From Burkholderiales bacterium PBB3 (GTDB taxonomy: Bacteria; Pseudomonadota; Gammaproteobacteria; Burkholderiales; Burkholderiaceae_C), in the NCBI GenBank assembly GCA_002256115.1, contig NKIK01000003.1, positions 124,001-188,000 of the forward strand: a DNA stretch of 64,000 bases, read 5' to 3'. Made by a program: the position numbers and the translations under genes. Shown one piece after another: positions 19,449 to 29,048 of this stretch; positions within the stretch are counted from its first letter, which is position 1, and each line of letters begins with the position of its first letter. Below the pieces are notes generated by a model. That model was not told where the DNA came from and searched no databases. It worked only from the letters and a program-made list of their open reading frames with translations.

Positions 19449-21278
19449 TTAGTAGCCGTAAGTCTTCAGATTCCAGCCCACCACGGCCCCCGTGGCACCG
19501 GCCTTGCCATCGCGCACCGACAGCGTCCATTTGCCATCCGCCGCCTCCCCAAGCAAGCGGACTACGCCAAAGCGCACGCCGTTGGCCATGGTGGCCCCGC
19601 AAGGCACCGCCGCACTGGTGGTTGGGTTTACACAACCATGGGTGACAGCCAGCGTGCTTCGCGTGCCCGCGGGGCTGGTCAGGGTAATTTCCAAATCACC
19701 CACCTCGGTGTGGTCAGACGTGAAATTGACATCCACAAACTCAAGATTGGTAATGCCGCTGTTCGCCACCGTAATGCTGCTGGTCACGGCAGCGCCATCG
19801 TCCGCGATGGGCAAGGGCGTTGCAATATCGGCAGCCGCAGTAAAGGTCTTCTGGGCAGGAATGCTCTTCCAAGTGGGTGCAGCCTTGACAGCGGCGGTGG
19901 CGTCTATGGCACCAAAGCCGTAGTTGTGATTGACCTTAAGACCGGCTCCATTCGTGACCCAATCCGGGTTGGCGGGGTCGTTCTTGCGCGCAGTCCCCGC
20001 CAAAATGGCCCGTACATCGCGCCAGCCCAGTGCGGGGTTGGCCTCCAAAAGCAGGGCTACTACACCGGAGGCTTCTGGCGTTGCGGCCGAGGTGCCATTC
20101 ATACAGCGCGTGTAGTTGGGCTGGCCCGCATAATCGTCGTGCTTGGTCGTGCCATCGTTGTAGCCGGTTGCGCCACTCACGTCCACGGTAGTGGTGGTGT
20201 GGGTTGAGCAAAACTCGCCGCCAAACGCCATCACCAGCACATTGGAGCCTTGTTCGGAATACGAGGAACGCAGACCTTGGTCATTGAGCGAGCCGATAGC
20301 CAGAACACCTTGATAATTGGCTTGGCCGTCATAGTCGGAACGGTCATTGCCACCGTTACCATTGCCTGCAGCCCAGGTGTAGATCGAGCCTTTTCCGTTG
20401 CGCCCGGTGGTGGTGCCCGTGTCAATAGCGGCCCGCCATGCCGCGTCTGACGGTGCCAGAAGCCCATTGCCATCGGTTGCGCCGTAGCTATTGCTGTAAA
20501 TGTGATTGGATACCAAGTCTTTGGTCACCGAATCGGCACCGTACTCCCCCGTGGTTGCGGACAAGAGGTTGTAGCCCACCAAACTGGCATTGAAGGCAAT
20601 GCCGGTTGCGCCCAAGTTGTTGTTGCCCTTGGCTGCGGCCAAACCAGCGCAACTGGTGCCGTGCGGACTGGCGGAGGACGATGGATCGCCATAGGCGTTG
20701 GTACGGTAGTCCCAGCTCTTGCCCGCCACGATCTTGAGGTCTTCGTGGTGAATGTCCAAACCATCGTCAATCACGGCAATTTGAATACCCGTGCCAGTGG
20801 CATAGTTCCAGGCACGCCCGACGTTTATGTCTTCTCCGACTTTGCCCGCAACGCCATCGCGCCCCGGCTGACCGGTGTTTTTCAGATGCCATTGGTCTAC
20901 GAACAAGGGGTCATTGGGCACCAGATCGGTCACCGGGCCGCTGGAAGTCGGCGGGCTGGTGATGTCTGTCACCGTGATCACCACATCCGTGTAGGTCTGG
21001 CCGCCAACGCTGATCGATGCAATCGTCAACTGTGGCGGTGATTTAGTCAGGTCCAGACTGTCATAAGTGCGCGTGGCCACGCCATTGCCAAAACTTACCA
21101 GTCCACCAAAACGGACCGAAAAGTCGTTGAAGCGGTTATCGCCAAACACCAGGCTGCCGATTTTTACGGTACCTGGGTTAGCAGGGTCCAGTGAGTCAGC
21201 AGCACCGGCACCTCCGCATGCCAACAAAGCAAGCGCCGTGCTGGCAGCGAGCCTAAGTCCACAGGATCTCTTCAACAT
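19449..21278 (-). CDS. Kexin-like S8 serine protease with C-terminal P domain, exported
   Basis: 609 aa from ATG 21278, with AAAGGA about 6 bp upstream; two further ATGs upstream are in frame but precede the signal peptide. A signal peptide ends in LLACGG, which could be a lipobox. Residues about 30-110 form a beta-rich N-terminal module. The S8 domain has Asp171 (AVIDDGLDIHHED), His206 (SPHGTSCAGLAAAKGN), the oxyanion Asn in WAAGNGNGG and nucleophile Ser397 (NGTSAATPEASG). The last ~130 residues form a proprotein-convertase P domain (GDLEITLTSPAGTRSTL, ADGKWTLSVRDGKAG). No classical prodomain is present in the chain; a prodomain-like protein is encoded directly downstream. Confidence 0.9.
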   Translation of the reverse strand: MLKRSCGLRLAASTALALLACGGAGAADSLDPANPGTVKIGSLVFGDNRFNDFSVRFGGLVSFGNGVATRTYDSLDLTKSPPQLTIASISVGGQTYTDVVITVTDITSPPTSSGPVTDLVPNDPLFVDQWHLKNTGQPGRDGVAGKVGEDINVGRAWNYATGTGIQIAVIDDGLDIHHEDLKIVAGKSWDYRTNAYGDPSSSASPHGTSCAGLAAAKGNNNLGATGIAFNASLVGYNLLSATTGEYGADSVTKDLVSNHIYSNSYGATDGNGLLAPSDAAWRAAIDTGTTTGRNGKGSIYTWAAGNGNGGNDRSDYDGQANYQGVLAIGSLNDQGLRSSYSEQGSNVLVMAFGGEFCSTHTTTTVDVSGATGYNDGTTKHDDYAGQPNYTRCMNGTSAATPEASGVVALLLEANPALGWRDVRAILAGTARKNDPANPDWVTNGAGLKVNHNYGFGAIDATAAVKAAPTWKSIPAQKTFTAAADIATPLPIADDGAAVTSSITVANSGITNLEFVDVNFTSDHTEVGDLEITLTSPAGTRSTLAVTHGCVNPTTSAAVPCGATMANGVRFGVVRLLGEAADGKWTLSVRDGKAGATGAVVGWNLKTYGY

Positions 21279-21393
21279 GAGGATGTCCTTTGCAAAAAAG
21301 GGGCTAATGTGCCCAAAACGAATGATTCTGTGCATATTAAACCCAATTTCTTTCACTAAGTTAGGACTGGCACGGGTGCCCGCAGGTCAATTT

Positions 21394-21450
21394 GCTATAG
21401 TTTTAGGAGCTTCTTCCGCACTATCCATGGCCTGCAGGGCCCTTTTTACG
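21394..21450 (+). repeat. 56-bp dispersed repeat, copy 3 (diverged)
   Basis: The core reads CTTCCGCACTATCCATGGCC here, so it has drifted more than the other copies. Lies just 3' of ychF and upstream of the S8 protease gene. Confidence 0.75.
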
Positions 21451-21471
21451 CTTTTTTATAAAGTGTGAAAA

Positions 21472-22563
21472 TTACGAACTAAAGAGGAAGTTCATCACGT
21501 CGCCATCCTTGACGACGTATTCCTTACCTTCGGCGCGCATCTTGCCCGCGTCTTTGGCACCCTGCTCGCCCTTGTGGGCAATGTAGTCGTCAAACGCGAT
21601 GGTCTGGGCGCGGATGTAGCCCTTCTCAAAGTCCGTGTGAATCACACCGGCCGCCTGCGGGCCAGTGTCACCCACGTGGATGGTCCAGGCGCGGACTTCC
21701 TTCACCCCGGCGGTAAAATAGGTCTGCAGACCCAAGAGCTTGTAAGCGGAACGAATCAGGCGGTTCAGGCCGGGCTCGGTCTGGCCCAGCTCTTCCAAGA
21801 ACATCTGACGGTCCTCGTCGCCCATCTCTGACATTTCGGCTTCCAGCTTGGCGCTGATGGCGACCACTGGTGCGTTTTGCGCGGTGGCGTATGCGGTCAA
21901 GCGGTCCAGCATCGGGTTGTTCGTGAAACCGTCTTCGGCCACATTGGCCACAAACATCGCGGGCTTGGCGGTGATGAAGAAGAACTGCTGCAACAAAGGC
22001 AGCTCTTCCTTGGTGAAATCCAGCGTGCGCACGGGCTTGGCCTCGTTCAGCGCGGCCTGGCATTTCTCCAGAATAGCCACCAATTTGATGGATTCCTTGT
22101 CGCCGGAGCGCGCGGTCTTGGTGACGCGGTGCAGGGCTTTTTCTGCGGCCGCCAGATCTGCCAGGCACAGCTCGGTCTGGATGACTTCGATGTCGGAGAT
22201 CGGATCCACCTTGCCGGCCACGTGAATCACGTTGTCGTCTTCAAAGCAGCGCACCACATTGATGGTGGCGTCGGTCTCGCGGATGTGGGCCAAAAACTTG
22301 TTGCCCAGGCCTTCACCCGTGCTGGCACCGGCCACCAGGCCCGCAATGTCTACAAACTCAACGACCGCCGGCACCATGCGCTCAGGCTTGACGATATCGG
22401 CCAATTGGGCCATGCGGGAATCGGGCACTTCCACAATGCCCACATTGGGTTCGATCGTGCAAAACGGGTAGTTTTCGGCGGCAATGCCCGCCTTGGTCAA
22501 CGCATTGAACAAGGTACTCTTACCGACATTGGGCAGGCCTACAATGCCACATTTCAAGCTCAT
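21472..22563 (-). CDS. ychF: Ribosome-binding ATPase YchF (Obg family)
   Basis: 363 aa, the usual length for YchF, from ATG 22563 ([20 protein letters not shown]) with GAGG upstream; the open frame extends 39 codons further without conservation. P-loop GLPNVGKST, switch region [28 protein letters not shown] in pieces, coiled-coil arm in the middle, and a C-terminal TGS domain (about aa 280-363) ending in [14 protein letters not shown]. YchF prefers ATP over GTP and binds the ribosome. Confidence 0.97.
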   Translation of the reverse strand: MSLKCGIVGLPNVGKSTLFNALTKAGIAAENYPFCTIEPNVGIVEVPDSRMAQLADIVKPERMVPAVVEFVDIAGLVAGASTGEGLGNKFLAHIRETDATINVVRCFEDDNVIHVAGKVDPISDIEVIQTELCLADLAAAEKALHRVTKTARSGDKESIKLVAILEKCQAALNEAKPVRTLDFTKEELPLLQQFFFITAKPAMFVANVAEDGFTNNPMLDRLTAYATAQNAPVVAISAKLEAEMSEMGDEDRQMFLEELGQTEPGLNRLIRSAYKLLGLQTYFTAGVKEVRAWTIHVGDTGPQAAGVIHTDFEKGYIRAQTIAFDDYIAHKGEQGAKDAGKMRAEGKEYVVKDGDVMNFLFSS

Positions 22564-22594
22564 AAAAACCTCTAAAAATCTGGGTGCCAAGTGT

Positions 22595-24346
22595 ATGCGA
22601 TACCCGTTTACCGGCTTACTGCTCGCCTTTTTGTGTCTGTGGACGGGTGTAAGCACGGCGGCTGATAGATCGCCAGCCATCGTTTTGGTGGACTATGCGC
22701 CAGCTTTCGAGGTTTCCTCCGACATGGCCGTTTGGCTAGAGCCCGGTCGTCAAGCCACCATTGACCAGGTTATTAAGTCTCCCGCCAAGTTCATTGAGCT
22801 AAGCCCCGATGCCCAGCAAGAAATGCGGGACAGCAATACCCTGTGGATGAGGCTGCGCATACGGCGCCCGGTGGCATCCCAACAAGTGTGGACACTGAAC
22901 ATCCCGCTTCCTTTTATCGATTCGGTGGTGCTGTACCAACCAGACAAAAACGGTAGCTGGACCGCGCAATCGGCTGGCAACCAGCTTCCACAAGCCATGT
23001 GGAGCAAACACAGCCTTTACCCCGAGTTCGACTTGAACCTGCAGACCGGCCGGGACCAGGACATTTACTTGCAGGTACGCAATTTCAAGAACCTGAATAT
23101 TCCTTTGCGTTTTGCGCCTGCCCTGCAGCGTGACGCGCAGCGCCTGGCAGAATTCGCGGCTCTGGGCGTCATTCTGGGCTCTCTGATGAGTTTGGCCTTG
23201 CTGTCATTGATTCGGTTTGCGGAGCACCGTAATAGAGCAGACCTGCTGGCCTGTGCCTACGGCCTCTCTATCTCACTAACGATAGCTGCCATGAATGGTG
23301 TTACCGGGGCACTGCTGGGGTCAAACACCTTGTTCTGGTCCAGCTATGCCCAAACAGCGCTGCCGCCGTTCACCATGGGCCTGGCATTGCTCCTGTTGCG
23401 CGATTTGTACGCCATCTCCACGCGCCACCGTCGCCACGACATCGTATTGGTTTACACCGGTTGCGCCGCCATGGCATCGACCCTGAGCCTGCTGCTCTTG
23501 GACCGTGCGCTGGCCCACCTCATCATCACCGTCGTCACCCTGTTTGCGGCCTGCATTGGCCTGATCGGCTCGCAATTGAGCTGGCGCTTTCGGTCTAGCG
23601 TCGGACGTTGGTTGTTCGCATCCTATGTTTTGCAATTTTTAGCTGTTTTGCGGCTCATTGCCGAGTCTTGGGGCCTGGTCCCATGCTGGTGGGAATTTCG
23701 CTACATCACCTCCTTGGCCATTGCCATGTCGGTGCCTTTGCTCTTGTACGCCCTGAGCCGCGCCACCCATGATCGCAAGGAGTTGGCGGTGCGGGCCAAC
23801 CATCTGCCCAATCAAGATGCGCTGACCGGACTGCTGACGCGCGAGGCCTTCATGCAACAGTATGAAGCGGCCTACCAACGTGTCATCAATGATGGAGAGC
23901 CTGTCGCCGTGGTACTGATCAGTGTCATTAACCACGACCATATTCGTCAAGCCTTTGGAGACACCACCGCCGAGCAATGCCTGCTGCGTGCCGTGATCAA
24001 ACTGCAACGGGTGCTGCGCGATGTGGACCCCGCTGGGCGTGTAGACGGCAACCGCTTTGGCCTGCTGCTGGAAGGCGTTGCCGACAAAGACGCCCTGAAC
24101 CAGCGCATGGTGCAACTGATTGCCTCGGGCCTGATCCCCATTCCCGGCCTCGCGCCAGAGGTAACCTTGCAATTCCAGGTGGCCTGTGTGCTGGTACACC
24201 ATAACCCGGTAACGCCCGAGCGCCTCATCGCCGAGCTGGACGGCCTTCTGCAAGATATGTCGCCCCGCACCCGAAGGCCTATTCGGTTTTTGGAAGCCCC
24301 GCCCACGCACCCCGTGGTGCCGAGCCTGAACCCGCACACCCTGTGA
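22595..24346 (+). CDS. 7TM sensor (DISM type) with degenerate GGDEF domain
   Basis: 583 aa from ATG 22595. Signal peptide (about aa 1-22), a periplasmic beta-sandwich sensor domain of the 7TMR-DISM extracellular type (about 30-180), seven hydrophobic helices (about 190-390), and a C-terminal GGDEF-fold domain (about 405-570) starting at [14 protein letters not shown]. The catalytic signature is changed: the site reads [14 protein letters not shown] where active cyclases have GRxGGDEF. It is therefore probably not a diguanylate cyclase but may bind nucleotide or partners (inference). Divergent from ychF, 31 bp apart. Confidence 0.85.
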   Translation: MRYPFTGLLLAFLCLWTGVSTAADRSPAIVLVDYAPAFEVSSDMAVWLEPGRQATIDQVIKSPAKFIELSPDAQQEMRDSNTLWMRLRIRRPVASQQVWTLNIPLPFIDSVVLYQPDKNGSWTAQSAGNQLPQAMWSKHSLYPEFDLNLQTGRDQDIYLQVRNFKNLNIPLRFAPALQRDAQRLAEFAALGVILGSLMSLALLSLIRFAEHRNRADLLACAYGLSISLTIAAMNGVTGALLGSNTLFWSSYAQTALPPFTMGLALLLLRDLYAISTRHRRHDIVLVYTGCAAMASTLSLLLLDRALAHLIITVVTLFAACIGLIGSQLSWRFRSSVGRWLFASYVLQFLAVLRLIAESWGLVPCWWEFRYITSLAIAMSVPLLLYALSRATHDRKELAVRANHLPNQDALTGLLTREAFMQQYEAAYQRVINDGEPVAVVLISVINHDHIRQAFGDTTAEQCLLRAVIKLQRVLRDVDPAGRVDGNRFGLLLEGVADKDALNQRMVQLIASGLIPIPGLAPEVTLQFQVACVLVHHNPVTPERLIAELDGLLQDMSPRTRRPIRFLEAPPTHPVVPSLNPHTL

Positions 24347-24382
24347 CCCCTGGGGTCAAAGGCCCCCTTCTACAATCGCCCC

Positions 24383-25534
24383 ATGGCAAAAACCTTTGAT
24401 ATTTGCATCCGTGGCGCTGGCATCGTGGGGCGCACGCTGGCCCTGCACCTGGCGGCCAAACAACTGCGGGTCGCATTGATGGTGCCAACACCCACCACGC
24501 CGCTTGCCGACTCCGCTGCCAGCCCAGACATCCGGGCCTACGCGCTCAACCGAGCGTCGCGCGACGTGCTGGAGGCCGTGCGCTGCTGGCCCGATACCCA
24601 GCATGCCACGCCGGTGGTGGCTATGCAGGTAGTGGGGGATGACGGCGGTCAAGTGGGCTTTAGCGCTGCTGAGCAAGGCTGCGCAGCACTGAACTGGATC
24701 GTGGATGTACCGGCGCTTGAAGAGCAGCTCGCGCAAGCCGTGCGCTTTCAACCCCTGATTGAAATGGTGAGCGTGCCCGCTACGGCAGCGCTTACGGTGG
24801 TTTGCGAAGGCAAGGCCAGTGCTACCCGCGAAGAGTGGGGTGTGCAAACCGATGTGACGCCCTACCCCCAATGGGCCATTGCCTGCCGCGTGCGCACGGC
24901 ACTGCCGCATGCGCAAACTGCCCGGCAGTGGTTTAACCAAGGCGACATCCTGGCTTTTTTGCCGCTGGAAGGCGAATCAGGGAACTTGTGCGCCGTGGTG
25001 TGGTCTGTCACACCAGAGCGCGCCCAAGAGCTATTGGGCCTGCCACAAACCGAATTTTGCGTGGCACTGGAGGAAGCCAGTCACCGTGCGCTAGGCGCGC
25101 TGGAGCTAGAGGGTGAACGCGCCAGCTGGCCACTGCAACATGCAGTAGCACAACGCTGGAGTGGCAGTGGCCTGCAAGGTGCCTGGGTGCTGGCGGGTGA
25201 TGCCGCCCATACGGTGCACCCGCTGGCAGGCCAAGGCCTGAACCTGGGCTTGGCTGATGTGGCCGAGCTAGTGCGAGTACTGACAACACGCCCGTATTGG
25301 CGCAGCGTAGGCGACCCCAAGCTACTGCGCCAATATGAGCGGGCGCGAAAAGCCGACTTTGCCATGATGGGGCAGGCCAATGACGCCTTGCAGCAGGTCT
25401 TGACCCGCGCCCATCCGGCACTGCAGGCCCTGCGCAATTGGGGTATGAACCGCTTTAACCAAAGCGGACCGATCAAACACTGGGTGGCCAGCCGCGCCAT
25501 GGGCGCAACTGGCAACACCCGCTCACAGGATTAA
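24383..25534 (+). CDS. FAD-dependent monooxygenase of the UbiH/UbiF/COQ6 family
   Basis: 383-aa flavoprotein. The dinucleotide fold begins with DICIRGAGIVGRTLALHLAA (GxGxxG), and the FAD ribityl site VLAGDAAHTVHPLAGQGLNLGL is complete in pieces of the expected order. These hydroxylases modify the ubiquinone ring. Which position it acts on cannot be told from sequence alone, so no symbol is given. Starts 36 bp after the GGDEF-like gene; dsbC-like follows at 12 bp, so the three may share a transcript. Confidence 0.88.
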   Translation: MAKTFDICIRGAGIVGRTLALHLAAKQLRVALMVPTPTTPLADSAASPDIRAYALNRASRDVLEAVRCWPDTQHATPVVAMQVVGDDGGQVGFSAAEQGCAALNWIVDVPALEEQLAQAVRFQPLIEMVSVPATAALTVVCEGKASATREEWGVQTDVTPYPQWAIACRVRTALPHAQTARQWFNQGDILAFLPLEGESGNLCAVVWSVTPERAQELLGLPQTEFCVALEEASHRALGALELEGERASWPLQHAVAQRWSGSGLQGAWVLAGDAAHTVHPLAGQGLNLGLADVAELVRVLTTRPYWRSVGDPKLLRQYERARKADFAMMGQANDALQQVLTRAHPALQALRNWGMNRFNQSGPIKHWVASRAMGATGNTRSQD

Positions 25535-25546
25535 CAGAAAGAGACT

Positions 25547-26269
25547 ATGCAACTTATCTATAAAACACTCATCGGCGTCTGCCTAGGAATGGTGGCCCTG
25601 CTTGCCAACGCCCAAGAGGCTGTCATTCGCAAGAATATGGCGGAGCGGATTCCGCAACTCAAAAATATCGACGAAGTCAATAAAACGGCTATCCCCGGGA
25701 TTTTTGAAATTCGCGTCAATGGCACCGACATTTTTTACACCGATGCGCAGGCCAACTACCTGATTCAAGGCGCATTGATTGACACCAAGCTGCGCCGCAA
25801 CATCACCGAAGAGCGCATTGACAAGCTCACCGCCATCAAGTTTGATGCCCTGCCTTTCAAGGATGCGTTCACCATTGTTCGTGGTAACGGCAAACGCAAA
25901 TTGGTTATTTTTGAAGACCCCAACTGCGGTTATTGCAAACGCTTTGAGCGTGACCTTCAGTCAGTAGACAACGTCACTATCCATATGTTCCTCTACCCGA
26001 TTTTGGGTGCGGATTCGAGTGAAAAATCCCGCGCCATCTGGTGCGCTAAAGACCAGGCAAAAGCCTGGCAAGACTGGATGGTGCGTGACATCCAGCCCAC
26101 CCCTGCAGCAGCCTCTTGCGATGCCGCAGCGCTGACCCGCAATGTCGAAATCGGCCGTGTCCACAAAATTACCGGTACGCCCATGTTGCTCTTTGTCGAT
26201 GGCAACCGCGTGCCCGGTGCCATTGATGCCAAACAAGTTGAAAAGCTACTGGCCGATGCCAAGGGCTAG
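25547..26269 (+). CDS. dsbC: DsbC-type periplasmic thiol:disulfide interchange protein
   Basis: 240 aa with a signal peptide (cleavage after LLANA, about aa 22), an N-terminal dimerisation domain (about 25-95) and a thioredoxin-fold domain with the redox pair Cys127-Gly-Tyr-Cys130 (FEDPNCGYCKRFE) and the cis-Pro loop ITGTPMLLF. A second Cys pair (WCAKD, AASCDA) may form the structural disulfide. DsbC isomerises wrong disulfides and is kept reduced by DsbD. The 3' end overlaps the next gene by 14 bp. Confidence 0.92.
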   Translation: MQLIYKTLIGVCLGMVALLANAQEAVIRKNMAERIPQLKNIDEVNKTAIPGIFEIRVNGTDIFYTDAQANYLIQGALIDTKLRRNITEERIDKLTAIKFDALPFKDAFTIVRGNGKRKLVIFEDPNCGYCKRFERDLQSVDNVTIHMFLYPILGADSSEKSRAIWCAKDQAKAWQDWMVRDIQPTPAAASCDAAALTRNVEIGRVHKITGTPMLLFVDGNRVPGAIDAKQVEKLLADAKG

Positions 26270-28073
26270 GACAATTACGGCGGGTAAGGCCAGCCCCACC
26301 GTAGCAAAAGGGCCGCACTACCGCATCGACATTGCAGACCTGCACAGCCACCGCTTTGCGGTGACTTTGACAATTACCCAACCGATTGAAGTCCAGCGGG
26401 TTGCACTGCCCGTATGGATACCGGGCAGCTATTTGGTCCGTGAGTTTGCCAAGCATTTGCAATCGGTGCGTGCCGAACAATCGGGCAAAGCCGTCCCTCT
26501 GCAGCAACTGGACAAACGCACTTGGCAGGCCACCTGCCAGCCCGACCAGAATTTGGTGCTGCACTACGAGCTGTATGCACTGGACAACTCGGTGCGCACC
26601 GCCTGGCTGGATGCGCAGCGCGGCTTCTTCAATGGCACCAGCCTGTGCCTGCAAGTAGCAGGACAAGAAGCGTTGCCGCATACCCTGGAGCTGGTTGCCA
26701 GCCCGGCCACCGCCGATTGGTCGGTCGCCACCGGCTTGACCGCCACCAAGGTGAACAAGCAAGGTTTTGGCACCTACCGTGCTGCGCATTACGATGAATT
26801 GGTGGACTGCCCCGTGGAAATGGGCGCGTTCTGGAGCGGTAGCTTCACCGCCTGCGGCGTACCGCACCGCTTTGTGGTGGCGGGCGCCCTGCCCTCTTTT
26901 GACGGTGCGCGCCTGTTGGCTGACACGAAGAAAATTTGCGAAGTCGAGATTCAGTTTTGGCATGGCAGCAAGAAGCCACCGCACACTGAGTACGTCTTCA
27001 TGCTCAACGCCGTGGATGATGGTTATGGCGGCCTGGAGCACCGCAACTCCACGGCCCTGATTGCCAACCGCCGCGACCTGCCCCGCGTGGGTGACACCAA
27101 GGCCAGCGAGGGCTACACGACGCTGTTGGGCCTGATCAGCCACGAGTACTTTCACACCTGGAACGTGAAGCGCTTGCGCCCAGCCGAGCTGGCCACTTAC
27201 GACTACACCCAAGAGAACTACACCGAGCTGCTGTGGTTCTTTGAAGGCTTCACCAGCTATTACGACGACCTGCTGCTGCGCCGTGCGAATCTGATTGACG
27301 ATGCGACTTACTTCAAGCTGCTGACCAAGACCTTCAACCAGGTCGACCAAGCACCGGGGCGCCTGATTCAATCGGTGGCAGAGGCCAGCTTTGACGCTTG
27401 GGTGAAGTACTACCGCCAGGATGAAAACACGCCCAACGCCACCATCAGCTACTACACCAAGGGCGCACTGGTGGCCCTGTGCTTTGACCTGACACTGCGC
27501 GCGGAGGGCAAGACCACGCTGGACGATGTAATGCGCGCCCTGTGGACGCGTTGCCAAGGCGGCCCAATGGCCGAGTCTGACTTCGCGGCCGTCTTGCAGG
27601 AGTTGGGCGGGCGTTCGTTTGCCAAAGAGATTGCCGCTTGGGTGCACAGCACACGCGAGCTGCCGGTCAAAAAACTGTTGGCCCCGTTTGGCGTGGACCT
27701 GCACGACGACCCTGCACAAATGGCGCAAAAACTGGGCCTACGTGTGAGTGAGGCCAAAGGCACTGTCACTATCAAGGTGGTGCTGCGCGACGGTGCTGCC
27801 GAGAAAGCGGGCTTCTCCAGCAACGACGAGTGGTTGGGTGTGGAGTGGGCAGAAGGCGGTAAAAAGGGCGGCACAACCCAAGCCTGGCGCTTGAACAAGG
27901 TTGATGACTTGCCGATGCTGCTGGGCAAGCAAAAGACGGTGACGGCTTTGGTGTCGCGCGACAAACGTTTGCTGCGTTTGCCGCTGACGGTGCCAGCCAC
28001 ATCGACTACTGCACGTATTTCCGTGAAAGATGCCAAAGCTGTTACGCCCTGGATGACGGGCACTAAAGCCTGA
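26256..28073 (+). CDS. M61-family metallopeptidase with PDZ domain
   Basis: 605 aa from ATG 26256, which overlaps the end of dsbC; the frame also continues into dsbC without a better start. The N-terminal beta domain (about aa 20-180) leads to a gluzincin core with HEYFH at residues 296-300 (ISHEYFHTWNVKRLRP) and the downstream Glu in WFFEGFTSYYDDL. A PDZ-like segment (about 490-590) closes the protein. M61 enzymes are glycyl aminopeptidase-type. No signal peptide, so probably cytosolic. Confidence 0.9.
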   Translation: MPRARTITAGKASPTVAKGPHYRIDIADLHSHRFAVTLTITQPIEVQRVALPVWIPGSYLVREFAKHLQSVRAEQSGKAVPLQQLDKRTWQATCQPDQNLVLHYELYALDNSVRTAWLDAQRGFFNGTSLCLQVAGQEALPHTLELVASPATADWSVATGLTATKVNKQGFGTYRAAHYDELVDCPVEMGAFWSGSFTACGVPHRFVVAGALPSFDGARLLADTKKICEVEIQFWHGSKKPPHTEYVFMLNAVDDGYGGLEHRNSTALIANRRDLPRVGDTKASEGYTTLLGLISHEYFHTWNVKRLRPAELATYDYTQENYTELLWFFEGFTSYYDDLLLRRANLIDDATYFKLLTKTFNQVDQAPGRLIQSVAEASFDAWVKYYRQDENTPNATISYYTKGALVALCFDLTLRAEGKTTLDDVMRALWTRCQGGPMAESDFAAVLQELGGRSFAKEIAAWVHSTRELPVKKLLAPFGVDLHDDPAQMAQKLGLRVSEAKGTVTIKVVLRDGAAEKAGFSSNDEWLGVEWAEGGKKGGTTQAWRLNKVDDLPMLLGKQKTVTALVSRDKRLLRLPLTVPATSTTARISVKDAKAVTPWMTGTKA

Positions 28074-28087
28074 CCTGAGTAAAACCC

Positions 28088-28181
28088 GGGAGGCAGGGCG
28101 GCAATGCGTTAAGCTACGGGTCCCCCCGCCCTTCGGGCTCCTTTCTTGACCTGCGCAGAACGCATTGCCGCCCTGCCTCCC
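28088..28181. repeat. Hairpin element, copy A (perfect 23-bp arms, conserved core)
   Basis: Arms 28088-28110 and 28159-28181 are perfect inverted complements over 23 bp. The 48-bp centre contains CCCGCCC-TTCGGGCTCC and ends in ACCTGCGCAG. It lies between the convergent M61 and enoyl-CoA hydratase genes; the right arm runs into the stop codon of the latter. It could act as a two-way terminator. A second element at 37502 has the same centre but unrelated arms. Confidence 0.9.
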
Positions 28182-28987
28182 TAGCGTCCGTTAAATCTGG
28201 CTGCCCGCTTCTCCCGAAACGCCAGCACACCCTCCACATAGTCCTCAGTTTTCCCCATCGCGGACTGAATATCCCGCTCGGCATCCAGTTGCTGATTCAG
28301 CGTACGGCTATGGCTGTCGCGCAGCAAATGGCGCGTGGCTACCAAGGCTTTTGTGGGCATCTCCGCCAAGCGGCCAGCCATCGCCATGGCAGCGCCCAGG
28401 CAGTCCTCCGCGACATCCCAAATCAAACCCCATTCCTTGGCCTGTGCGGCGGGTAACTTGTCGCCTGTCATCGCTATCGCGGTGGCGCGCGCCAGCCCCA
28501 GGCGTTGCGCCAGAAACCAGGTGCCACCCGCGTCGGGCACCAAGCCGATTTTGCTGAACGCCTGAATAAAGCTGGCACCCGGCGCGGCAATGGCAATGTC
28601 GCAGGCCAGCACAAAGGATGCGCCCGCCCCAGCCGCCACACCGTTCACCGCCACCACCATGGGCATGCGCAAGCTTTGCAAACGCCGCGCCGTGGGGTTG
28701 AAGGATTCTTCAATGGATACGCCGGGGTCGGGTCGCAAAGCGCCATTGGCGCCAGGCCCCAACTCCGACACATTCAAATCCGCCCCCGCGCAAAACCCAC
28801 GGCCAGCACCCGTGAACACCACAGCGCGAATAGCCGGGTTAGCTTCGGCCCGGTCCAGCGCGGCCCACAAATCGCGGTGCATCTGCCGCGTGAAACTATT
28901 AAGCGCGTGCGGCCGGTTCAAGGTGATGAGGGCCACGCCGCCGTGCTCGGCAAACAGAACGGTGGGCTCGGGTGCGGATTCAGTCAT
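28181..28987 (-). CDS. Enoyl-CoA hydratase/isomerase family protein (PaaG-like)
   Basis: 268-aa crotonase-fold protein from ATG 28987 (MTESAPEP); the frame is open upstream to 29050 but that part overlaps the next gene. Oxyanion-hole segments FCAGADLNVSELG and NGVAAGAGASFVLACD, and SKIGLVPDAGGTWFLAQRLG are present. The lack of the second catalytic Glu pattern and the DAGGTW motif suggest an isomerase of the PaaG type, acting on ring-epoxide phenylacetyl-CoA (inference). The rest of a paa cluster is absent. Divergent from the paralogue at 29049. Confidence 0.88.
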   Translation of the reverse strand: MTESAPEPTVLFAEHGGVALITLNRPHALNSFTRQMHRDLWAALDRAEANPAIRAVVFTGAGRGFCAGADLNVSELGPGANGALRPDPGVSIEESFNPTARRLQSLRMPMVVAVNGVAAGAGASFVLACDIAIAAPGASFIQAFSKIGLVPDAGGTWFLAQRLGLARATAIAMTGDKLPAAQAKEWGLIWDVAEDCLGAAMAMAGRLAEMPTKALVATRHLLRDSHSRTLNQQLDAERDIQSAMGKTEDYVEGVLAFREKRAARFNGR

Positions 28988-29048
28988 GTGCAAGCTCTCT
29001 TCGCTATAGTGCGTTGGCGGTTTTAAGAAGTACCTGGAGACAACCATC

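Noticed and set aside
26169..27728. 519-codon open frame opposite the M61 peptidase gene
   Set aside because: Runs antisense through the HEYFH-coding region and has no domain of its own; typical of GC-rich DNA.
28088..28181. Possible integron attC site or CRISPR repeat
   Set aside because: The long perfect arms and GC-rich centre lack the attC core-site pattern and no integrase or cassette array is near. Only one unit occurs here, so it is not CRISPR.
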